Shown here piece by piece: positions 1 through 6,116 of a stretch of 6,116 nucleotides of DNA. The DNA is taken from contig JANWVB010000061.1 of the NCBI GenBank assembly GCA_025057695.1, positions 1 to 6,116 of the forward strand, read 5' to 3'. This DNA comes from Patescibacteria group bacterium. Its GTDB lineage: Bacteria; Patescibacteriota; Microgenomatia; UBA8517. The notes under the pieces were generated by a model. That model worked only from the letters and a program-made list of their open reading frames with translations, had not been told where the DNA came from and did not search any database. A program made the position numbers and the translations under genes. Position 1 is the first letter of the stretch, and the number at the start of each line of letters is the position of its first letter.

Positions 1-1065
1 TTCTCCAAAATGAAGAGCTCTTCTATGAGCAACTTCATTCATTGAAGCTATATCGTCATTACCTTTTTGTTGCTGAATTCTAAATCTTCTATACATTTTT
101 TTATCTGGATTACCATTTACAAAAGTAACCATAGAAGCTGTAGGAAAAATACCAGACAGATGAGCGACATCATAACATTCAATCCTATCTACTTTCGTAA
201 GACACGGCATAAATTGCCGCAATATGTTTAAAAGTTCATCAATTTCCTGGCGTCTTACATCATCTAAGAAATTTGGATTTTCTATATATTCTTTCGGTTT
301 TGTAATATTTTGAGTTACATAGTTTAGGGTTTCAATTCTTTTCTTGACTTCGTTTGCCTTTTCAAATTGCTCCAAGTCTATATATCTTCGCATCTCTTTA
401 TCAAAATCAAAATAAATGCCTTTTAGTTTCCCCAAAAGCAACCTTTTTATAAATCTAATATTATTCAAATACTTGCGATAGAGTTCTTTTCGAATCTCAA
501 CATCATTTGTGTTTTCAATCAATGAAGGGCAAGGACTGCACAAGCCCATTTGCGCATAAATACATTGTTTTTTGGTTGGCGTATGTTGTGAATATGGGAA
601 AACTCTTCTTATCATTCTAAGCATATTCTTCACTGTTTCCGAAGATGGAAAAGGGCCAACAAAAAAATCATTTTGCTGAAGTTCATCAGATTTTCTTGCA
701 GTAAGAACTCTAGCATATTTTTCTGAAGTTATACGTATGTACAAAGGGCTTTTGTCGTCTTTTAATTCTATATTGTATCTAGGAGATATTTTTTTCACCA
801 AATCAGCTTCCAGCAAAAGAGCTTCTATCTCAGAATTAACAGGCAAATAAGAAAAATATTTTACCTGCTCAATCAAAGCTTTTGTTTTACCAAACAAGCC
901 CTTGCTTTTATAACTTGTAAGTCTTGCTTTTAAATTTTTAGATTTACCTATATAAAGCGTTTTTAAATTTTTATCAAAAAATATATACACTCCCACCATA
1001 TTATCCAAATTCTTAAAATTCACTTTTTCAAACGGCAATTTCTCTATCTTATTTATCAATTTCAT
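1..1065 (-). CDS. uvrC: UvrC, excinuclease ABC subunit C (N-terminal 355 residues; 3' end outside window)
   Basis: UvrC is the nuclease of bacterial nucleotide excision repair; recruited by DNA-bound UvrB, it cuts 3' and then 5' of the lesion. Seen here: an N-terminal GIY-YIG nuclease domain (GVY at 25-27, YIGK at 38-41, Arg48, and Glu86 in EALLLEADL); a cysteine cluster at about 155-180 (Cys168, Cys176, Cys179); a UVR motif at about 213-247 (KEM, FEKANEVKKRIETL); and the start of the RNase H-like nuclease domain, with Asp299 in ECYDVAH and the GNDDIASM motif at 335-342. The frame is open to the window edge, so the rest of the RNase H-like domain and any helix-hairpin-helix tail cannot be judged. 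The ATG lies one base after the stop of the upstream gene (TAA-A-ATG) with no Shine-Dalgarno sequence, which suggests translational coupling. Odd: the position of the usual first Fe-S cysteine (FPxxxC) appears to be His161, and the last two cysteines are two rather than three residues apart. Identity is very secure. Confidence 0.97.
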   Translation of the reverse strand, partial: MKLINKIEKLPFEKVNFKNLDNMVGVYIFFDKNLKTLYIGKSKNLKARLTSYKSKGLFGKTKALIEQVKYFSYLPVNSEIEALLLEADLVKKISPRYNIELKDDKSPLYIRITSEKYARVLTARKSDELQQNDFFVGPFPSSETVKNMLRMIRRVFPYSQHTPTKKQCIYAQMGLCSPCPSLIENTNDVEIRKELYRKYLNNIRFIKRLLLGKLKGIYFDFDKEMRRYIDLEQFEKANEVKKRIETLNYVTQNITKPKEYIENPNFLDDVRRQEIDELLNILRQFMPCLTKVDRIECYDVAHLSGIFPTASMVTFVNGNPDKKMYRRFRIQQQKGNDDIASMNEVAHRRALHFGE

Positions 1066-1066
1066 T

Positions 1067-2905
1067 TTAATAGACTTTTGATAAATTTCTTTTTGGAAAG
1101 AAGAAAAAAACAAATCTAAAAACTGTAAATAAAACAAAAACAGCAATTATTATAACGAAAAACGGTATTAAAATATCCCAAACAGAATGAATCACTTCAA
1201 CGCTTTCGTCTGCTAAAGATATTGTTGTAGCAGGAGGTTTTTTAAACCCAAAAAGACCATAATCAACCTCGAAAGAAAATTCATAAATTGAACTTGGGAG
1301 TATCGAATTGATCAAGACTTCTTTGTCAATGCCGCCTGAAATATTTAAGCTTGTTTGATAAACTGCTTCCGATCCTTCATTTTTTACTTTAACAACATAT
1401 CTTCTCTTGAAAAGATTCGGCATAAAATTTTTGGAATATGAAATGTCAAGCCTAGAATCGGGAATTTCCACTGGTTTTACCAATGAAACAAATACTTGTT
1501 TGGATAAATAAGAGTCTCCTTTTGCCGTATACATTCCAGGAGGTTGAGGATCAACTTCGTTTTTACCGTGGATAACGAATGTAATATGGCGAGTATCAAA
1601 TTCGTCAAAATAGTTTTGGCGCGAAGTGTCCTCCCAAGTAGGATCAACCGCAATCCATTTTTGTTTTGATTCATCCCAATATTCAGGCCAGGAATGCAAG
1701 ACATCGGCAACCAGAGAAAGAGGTTGTTTGTCACGATAATCAGAATAACCATAACCCACAACCTCTCTTGCTGGTATTCCTGCGGCTCGAGCCAAAGTTA
1801 TAAAAAGATCTGTATACTCGGTACAAATTGAGTTCTTGGGATCTGCCAAAGCTCCTTTGGCGCCTTTTCTAATACGAGTTGATGATGTTTCGTTTTGATT
1901 GTATTCCAATGTTTCTACAACATACTTATAGATTTTCTCGGGCGTTTTTAGATCTTTGGCAAGTTTTTGGATTTCAACATCATTGGAATTCCAATATTTG
2001 GTATGAGCTAAATTGGCAAGCATATCCACAGGTGGAAATGCAAAATTTTCCGATCTCAAAGACTCTGAAAATACCTGAATGCGCAATTTAGCATTAATTT
2101 TTTTGACAGATCTTGGGGCAACTTCATAAACATAAATCCAATTTCCATCATTATCTATAAAAGCTTCAGACGGATCTTGGGATATAGAAACCAAAGCAAC
2201 TTTTTGTCTATTAGTGTCGGGAGGCAAAGCAATAGACTTTTTTTCCGGAAAGAAAAAATTATCATTTTCTAAAACAAAATTTAGTTCAACTTCGTAGGTC
2301 TGGGAATTGCCATAAATTGCTCTGATTGGCTTCCCCAAGGCTGTATTTTTGGTAAAAGAAAAAATGGCATTTGTAGAATTAACCGATTTCTCATATGCAT
2401 GGGGAGTTATGTAAGCTTCCTTTGCGACTTCAGACGGAATAATCAATGTGACATTTGTGTTTCTGGTTTTTGGATTTCCTTCTAAGTAAGGTATATATAA
2501 ATCCCAAACATCGCCAAATTTGCTTAGATAAGAATCTGATTGATAGGTTAGAATTACCTCTCTTTTTCTGCCTTTGCCAGCAACCACTTCGGTAAAATAA
2601 ATCATTATCTCGTTTGCGCCATCCCTTTCAAAAACCGTTATCGCAAGCTCGTTTTTACCTTCGTAAGCTTTAACACTTTTTAAGTCTATACCAGTTAATT
2701 TTAGAGAGTAGGCTTTGGAAGTAAAGTTCGGATCTAAATTTTCTATAAATATCTGATGCGTCACATTGGCGTCTTTATTTTCAAAAAACTCGTAAACCGA
2801 ATTGATATCTACAGCAAAATTTTCGCTTTGAGCAAGTAATTTTCTCGGCGTTACCAAATATAAAAACAACAAAGAAACTAAAAAAACAAAGTACAAAAAA
2901 CGCAT
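1067..2905 (-). CDS. Membrane-anchored extracytoplasmic transglutaminase-like protein (612 aa)
   Basis: A transglutaminase-core (papain-fold) domain lies at about residues 315-435 with a complete apparent triad: Cys361 (SICTEYTDLF), His404 (VLHSWPEYWD) and Asp421 (AVDPTW). Family members act as cysteine proteases, amidases or acyl-transferases, so the substrate cannot be read from sequence. The N terminus has a hydrophobic segment (about 3-19) followed by PRKLLAQS, either a signal peptide or an anchor; Arg21-Lys22 after the core make cleavage uncertain. Residues 30-310 look like beta-rich extracellular domains with no family I can name firmly. Residues 470-570 look like an Ig- or CARDB-type beta domain (inference). 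A strong membrane span at about 576-603 is followed by the short basic tail KRNLSK, so the catalytic part should face outside. The gene starts 17 bases after uvrA stops and ends one base before uvrC starts, so it is probably co-transcribed with both. The ATG was chosen because it gives the hydrophobic N terminus; no Shine-Dalgarno sequence precedes it. The family call is secure; the function is unknown. Confidence 0.93.
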   Translation of the reverse strand: MRFLYFVFLVSLLFLYLVTPRKLLAQSENFAVDINSVYEFFENKDANVTHQIFIENLDPNFTSKAYSLKLTGIDLKSVKAYEGKNELAITVFERDGANEIMIYFTEVVAGKGRKREVILTYQSDSYLSKFGDVWDLYIPYLEGNPKTRNTNVTLIIPSEVAKEAYITPHAYEKSVNSTNAIFSFTKNTALGKPIRAIYGNSQTYEVELNFVLENDNFFFPEKKSIALPPDTNRQKVALVSISQDPSEAFIDNDGNWIYVYEVAPRSVKKINAKLRIQVFSESLRSENFAFPPVDMLANLAHTKYWNSNDVEIQKLAKDLKTPEKIYKYVVETLEYNQNETSSTRIRKGAKGALADPKNSICTEYTDLFITLARAAGIPAREVVGYGYSDYRDKQPLSLVADVLHSWPEYWDESKQKWIAVDPTWEDTSRQNYFDEFDTRHITFVIHGKNEVDPQPPGMYTAKGDSYLSKQVFVSLVKPVEIPDSRLDISYSKNFMPNLFKRRYVVKVKNEGSEAVYQTSLNISGGIDKEVLINSILPSSIYEFSFEVDYGLFGFKKPPATTISLADESVEVIHSVWDILIPFFVIIIAVFVLFTVFRFVFFFFPKRNLSKVY

Positions 2906-2922
2906 GTCTAATTTAAATAATA

Positions 2923-5880
2923 CTACAGAAGGTCAGACAAAAATTTGGCAGTGAAGGATTCTTTTGACATTGCAATGTCTTTTGGAGTTCCCTGTGCAAC
3001 AATTTGTCCGCCCTTGTCACCGCCTTCTGGACCTAAATCAATGATCCAGTCGGCATTTTTTATAACATCTATATTGTGTTCAATAACAAAAACGCTATTC
3101 CCTTTTGCAACTAGCAATTTCAAGATACGCAAAAGACGCTCTACATCGGCAAAATGAAGACCTGTTGTTGGTTCATCCAATATATAAACAGTCCTTCCAG
3201 TATCTCGACGTGCAAGCTCTGTAGCCAATTTCACTCTTTGTGCCTCTCCACCTGACAATGTTGTTGCCGGTTGACCAAGCTCTATGTAATCAAGCCCAAC
3301 AGCTGACAAAGTTTCTAATTTGGCAAGAATTTTAGGATGAGAATGGAAAAACTCTATAGCTTCACAAACAGTCATGGCTAAAACTTCAGCTATGTTTTTA
3401 CCCCTATACTGCACTTCTAAAGTCTGAGAATTGTATCGGTCTCCATGACACACTTCGCAATCAATCCAAATATCGCTCATAAATTGCATCTCTATCCTAG
3501 TCTGACCCTGTCCTTCGCACGCTTCGCATCTACCGCCTTTTACGTTAAAGGAAAATCTGCCTTTTTTGTATCCTGCTACTTTCGCGTCTTTGGTGCAAGC
3601 AAAAACATCTCGAATCATATCAAACACTTTAGTGTATGTGGCAGGATTGCTTCTGGGAGTCCTGCCAATAGGTGATTGATCTATCAAAATCACTTTATTG
3701 ATATTTTCCTCACCCTCTATCCTTTTAAATCCACTTGCCGACCCTTTGTATCTAGAGTTAAGCACGGATTGAAGGGCGGGATAAAGAGTCTCTACAAGAA
3801 GTGTTGATTTACCACTGCCTGAAACTCCTGTAAGCACAACAAGTCTCCCCAAAGGAAATGAAACATCGATGTTTTTTAGATTAAACTGATTGCAACCATA
3901 TATTTTAATTTCTTGCGCTTTTAGTTTATTTTCAGATTTATTCTCGACATTAAAATATTTAAAATTTGGCAAGGAATTAGCTTCCACTTTTCTCTTGCCG
4001 CTTAAAAACTTACCAGTTAACGATTTCTCGTTTTGCTTTATCTGTTCCAAAGTTCCTTCTGCAACTACCTGCCCTCCATTTTTGCCAGCCTCAGGTCCAA
4101 AATCAAAAATATAGTCACTTGCTTCTATTGTTTCTTTGTCATGTTCCACTACAATTACAGTATTCCCTAAATCTCTAAGCCTTTTTAATGTAACTATAAG
4201 TTTTTCGCTATCTCGGGGGTGAAGTCCAATTGTTGGCTCATCCAAAACATACAAAACACCTGTTAATCCAGAGCCTATTTGACTCGCAAGACGAATTCTT
4301 TGAGCCTCGCCTCCAGAAAGTGTTCCGGCTTCACGATCCAATGTAAGATATTCAAGACCCACGGCAATCAAAAATTGCAGTCTTTCGCTAATTTCCCTGA
4401 TAACCATTTTAGCGACATTCTTTTCCTTATCTGTCAATTTGTCATCCTTAATTAAAAGGTCTTCACACCAATTTTTAGCAAGAGTTACGTTAAAAGCTGT
4501 CACATCTGTTATGGATTTTCCATCTATTGTAATGCCAAGGGCTTCTTTTTTAAGCCTGGTGCCGTTACACTCGCCACATACTTTTTCTCGCATGTATTTC
4601 TCTATTTCAGCGCGAGCCCAATCGGACTCAGTCTCCATATGTCTTTTCTCCAACTCTTTTACAACCCCGGCAAACTTCTCAAATATTTGCGTAGTCCTAC
4701 CTTGCTTATTTGTGCCAACTACTTTGTACTCTTTATCTCCCGTGCCATACAGCAAGATTTTCTTTTTGTCAGGTTCTAAGTTGCCAATTGGAGTTTTTAT
4801 ACTTATATCGTTTTCAGCACATACCGCAAGAATAAGACGCGAATACCAAGTGTCATGCTCAAACATAGATGAAAAAGGCAATATCCCTCCTTCCATAATT
4901 GATAGTTCATCTTGAAGCACCAAGTAAGGATCAACCTTTAGTATCTTTCCCAAACCATTACAAGCAGGACAAGCTCCATGAGGGGAGTTAAAAGAAAATG
5001 TCCTTGGCTCAATTTCAGGAAGCTGAATATTATCAATAGGACAAGCGAATTTCTCAGAAAAAAGATGATCTAACGTCTTTTTTGGATAATCAGGAAATTC
5101 AAGCGTAGCGTCAAGAACTTCGGATAAAATGACAAGCCCATCAGAAAGTTTGATGGCAGATTCTATAGAATCAGAAAGTCTGCTTCTAACATTTTGTAAA
5201 TAGATTTTGTCCTTAATGTCGCTATATGTCATTGAAATACGATCTATAACGACTTCAATTGTATGCTTGTTTGTTTTTATAAGCACAAAATCATCATCCA
5301 AATTCTTGACTGTTCCATCAATTCTCACTTGACTAAAACCCTTTGCTTTCAGATTTTCAAAAAGGCTTGAAAACTCTCCTTTTTTGTCATTTACAACTGG
5401 AGACAAAACCATGCATCTAAAAGTTTTCCTTGATTTCACCGATTCCAAAATAATATCAAGCGCATGATTAACTATCTCGTCTACAGACTGACTTTTTATT
5501 TCTCTGCCACAAACTGGACAATGAGGATGCCCTATTCTCGCAAACAAAAGCCGCAAATAGTCGTATATCTCTGTAACAGTGCCTACAGTAGAACGAGGAT
5601 TTTTAGAGGTCGTTTTCTGGTCAATCGAAATCGCGGGAGACAAACCTTCTATCAAATCCACATCAGGTTTCTCCATTATTCCCAAGAACTGTCTGGCATA
5701 AGTTGACAAACTCTCAACATACCTTCTTTGCCCTTCGGCATAAATCGTGTCAAAAGCAAGACTTGATTTGCCACTTCCTGAAACACCGGTAAAAACAACT
5801 AGCTTGTTTTTGGGTATGTCAATATTAACATTTTTTAAATTATTCTGTCTTGCCCCGCGTATCTTGATTACATTTTCCAT
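2923..5880 (-). CDS. uvrA: UvrA, excinuclease ABC subunit A (985 aa, complete)
   Basis: UvrA is the damage-sensing ABC ATPase of nucleotide excision repair; its dimer scans DNA and delivers UvrB to lesions. Both nucleotide-binding halves are intact. The first has Walker A GVSGSGKS (32-39), signature LSGGE (521-525), Walker B YVLDEP (544-549) and switch His580. The second has Walker A GVSGSGKS (685-692), LSGGE (875-879), Walker B YILDEP (899-904) and His935. The insert at about 125-280 matches the region that binds UvrB. Cysteine pairs are seen at 121/124, 435/438, 304/307, and 785/788 with 808/811; the last set keeps the classical CX2CX19CX2C spacing of the C-terminal DNA-binding zinc finger. 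In the insertion-domain zinc module the first pair is Cys280-Pro-Ile-Asp283, where the E. coli protein has CPIC, so one ligand is replaced. Length is slightly above the usual 940-960 residues but within range. A good promoter lies just upstream; the start has no Shine-Dalgarno sequence. Complete, with no frameshift. Confidence 0.99.
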   Translation of the reverse strand: MENVIKIRGARQNNLKNVNIDIPKNKLVVFTGVSGSGKSSLAFDTIYAEGQRRYVESLSTYARQFLGIMEKPDVDLIEGLSPAISIDQKTTSKNPRSTVGTVTEIYDYLRLLFARIGHPHCPVCGREIKSQSVDEIVNHALDIILESVKSRKTFRCMVLSPVVNDKKGEFSSLFENLKAKGFSQVRIDGTVKNLDDDFVLIKTNKHTIEVVIDRISMTYSDIKDKIYLQNVRSRLSDSIESAIKLSDGLVILSEVLDATLEFPDYPKKTLDHLFSEKFACPIDNIQLPEIEPRTFSFNSPHGACPACNGLGKILKVDPYLVLQDELSIMEGGILPFSSMFEHDTWYSRLILAVCAENDISIKTPIGNLEPDKKKILLYGTGDKEYKVVGTNKQGRTTQIFEKFAGVVKELEKRHMETESDWARAEIEKYMREKVCGECNGTRLKKEALGITIDGKSITDVTAFNVTLAKNWCEDLLIKDDKLTDKEKNVAKMVIREISERLQFLIAVGLEYLTLDREAGTLSGGEAQRIRLASQIGSGLTGVLYVLDEPTIGLHPRDSEKLIVTLKRLRDLGNTVIVVEHDKETIEASDYIFDFGPEAGKNGGQVVAEGTLEQIKQNEKSLTGKFLSGKRKVEANSLPNFKYFNVENKSENKLKAQEIKIYGCNQFNLKNIDVSFPLGRLVVLTGVSGSGKSTLLVETLYPALQSVLNSRYKGSASGFKRIEGEENINKVILIDQSPIGRTPRSNPATYTKVFDMIRDVFACTKDAKVAGYKKGRFSFNVKGGRCEACEGQGQTRIEMQFMSDIWIDCEVCHGDRYNSQTLEVQYRGKNIAEVLAMTVCEAIEFFHSHPKILAKLETLSAVGLDYIELGQPATTLSGGEAQRVKLATELARRDTGRTVYILDEPTTGLHFADVERLLRILKLLVAKGNSVFVIEHNIDVIKNADWIIDLGPEGGDKGGQIVAQGTPKDIAMSKESFTAKFLSDLL

Positions 5881-5901
5881 GAACTTTTAGTGTAAAGGTA
5901 A

Positions 5902-5930
5902 AATATATGTGAATTCAAACTTAAAGTCAA
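5902..5930 (-). promoter_or_regulatory. Sigma-70-type promoter for uvrA (and probably the downstream genes)
   Basis: Read on the minus strand, a -35 box TTGACT (5925-5930) and a -10 box TATATT (5902-5907) are separated by exactly 17 bases. Each box differs from the sigma-70 consensus at one position. Transcription would start near 5894-5896, giving a leader of about 15 bases before the uvrA ATG at 5880, with no Shine-Dalgarno sequence in it. The spacer carries the perfect 8-base palindrome TGAATTCA (5910-5917), and GGTAAA/TTTACC arms (5936-5941 and 5897-5902) bracket the promoter; both could be chance in AT-rich DNA. The promoter implies that uvrA can be expressed apart from uvrB. Confidence 0.65.
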
Positions 5931-5940
5931 AAATCTTTAC

Positions 5941-6004
5941 CTAAATCAAACAACATAAATTGTTGACAATGCACAAAAAAACCGCCATTCCCTAAATGAT
6001 TTAG
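5941..6004. repeat. Cluster of short inverted repeats between uvrB and the uvrA promoter
   Basis: This stretch holds a perfect 13-base palindrome CTAAAT-G-ATTTAG (5992-6004), a CAACA-TAAAT-TGTTG dyad (5951-5965), and a CTAAATCA half-site (5941-5948) that is an exact inverted partner of TGATTTAG (5997-6004), 48 bases away. On the minus strand a run of seven T (5975-5981) follows the palindrome by about ten bases. The elements could be operators for uvrA or a weak terminator for uvrB. The palindrome makes only a five-pair AU-rich stem with a three-base loop, so terminator activity is doubtful. None matches the LexA box forms I know well. Confidence 0.35.
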
Positions 6005-6013
6005 CCACGAAGA

Positions 6014-6116
6014 TCACTCTGCTTCTATTTCTCTAATCTTATCACGAATGCTTGCCGCTAATTCAAAGTTAAGATCGTAAGCGGCAATTAACATTTCTTT
6101 TCGCAATTTTTTCACC
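6014..6116 (-). CDS. uvrB: UvrB, excinuclease ABC subunit B (last 33 codons; 5' part outside window)
   Basis: The open frame entering from the right edge encodes 33 residues, starting VKKLRKEMLIAA and ending IRDKIREIEAE before a TGA. This fits the UVR motif consensus (hydrophobic-xx-EM-xxAA-xx-L-x-FE-xAA-xx-RD-x-I). UvrB proteins characteristically end with this helical hairpin, which pairs with the UVR motif of UvrC to recruit it for the 3' incision. The helicase-like part and ATPase motifs are outside the window. UVR motifs also occur in McsA and ClpC, so the fragment alone is not decisive; position directly upstream of uvrA on the same strand, and ending right after the motif, make UvrB by far the best call. 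If TGA were read through, the frame would continue about 30 more codons with no recognisable similarity, which supports TGA as a true stop. Confidence 0.88.
   Translation of the reverse strand, partial: VKKLRKEMLIAAYDLNFELAASIRDKIREIEAE

Noticed and set aside
1104..1110. Run of seven T in the transglutaminase mRNA as a programmed slippage site
   Set aside because: It falls within Phe codons of the membrane span in ordinary AT-rich coding sequence; slippage would only alter the last few residues and nothing indicates a conserved alternative product.
1477..1761. 94-codon open frame on the minus strand inside the transglutaminase gene
   Set aside because: It is an alternative frame over the conserved transglutaminase core region, whose catalytic motifs are clearly in the main frame.
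4439..4915. 158-codon open frame on the plus strand
   Set aside because: It lies wholly antisense to well-conserved uvrA coding sequence, shows no recognisable domain and has no separate promoter or ribosome site; it is a shadow of the real gene. The other plus-strand frames within uvrA and the transglutaminase gene are rejected for the same reason.
5963..5968. Perfect TTGACA on the plus strand as a divergent promoter
   Set aside because: No -10-like sequence occurs at 16-18 bases downstream, and there is no plus-strand gene for it to serve.
5975..6004. Rho-independent terminator after uvrB (palindrome followed by T7 on the minus strand)
   Set aside because: The stem is only about five AU-rich pairs and lies roughly ten bases from the T run, and the GGCGG next to the T run has no good pairing partner upstream; too weak to call as a terminator.
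6014..6016. TGA at the end of uvrB as a recoded glycine (code 25)
   Set aside because: The protein ends naturally after the UVR motif, readthrough gives about 30 unrecognisable residues, and the other genes are complete without any in-frame TGA.

Overview
The window is an AT-rich bacterial segment in which every gene I can support lies on the minus strand. In transcription order (high to low coordinates) these are the last 33 codons of uvrB, a 133-base intergenic region with a good sigma-70-type promoter, a complete uvrA, a complete gene for a membrane-anchored transglutaminase-like surface protein, and the first 355 codons of uvrC, which runs off the left edge. This is a nucleotide excision repair cluster (uvrB-uvrA-uvrC) with a secreted or membrane protein gene inserted between uvrA and uvrC.

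Likely organism: the gene order, the AT-rich lysine- and isoleucine-rich coding style, the lack of Shine-Dalgarno sequences and the UvrC and UvrA sequence style suggest a Candidate Phyla Radiation (Patescibacteria) genome, possibly Microgenomates-like. This is an inference from recalled sequence style, not a search result. TGA, TAG and TAA all end genes here (uvrB, uvrA and the transglutaminase gene), so the ordinary bacterial code fits and the TGA=Gly code of Gracilibacteria/SR1 is not needed.

Layout: 1-1065 uvrC N-terminal part; one base of spacing; 1067-2905 transglutaminase-like protein; 17 bases of spacing; 2923-5880 uvrA; 5881-6013 intergenic region with promoter and several small dyads; 6014-6116 uvrB 3' end. 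The tight spacing implies that uvrA, the transglutaminase gene and uvrC are co-transcribed, at least partly from the promoter just upstream of uvrA.

How they work together: UvrA (dimeric ABC ATPase) finds damage and loads UvrB; UvrB recruits UvrC through paired UVR motifs, both of which are visible here (end of UvrB, middle of UvrC); UvrC then makes the two incisions. The transglutaminase-like protein is predicted to face the outside of the cell and has no evident part in repair. Its place inside the operon is the most unusual thing in the window. Secondary oddities are altered metal-ligand positions in UvrC (His for the first Fe-S cysteine, and shortened spacing) and in UvrA (Asp for one zinc cysteine). 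I found no RNA gene, mobile element, CRISPR array or long repeat.
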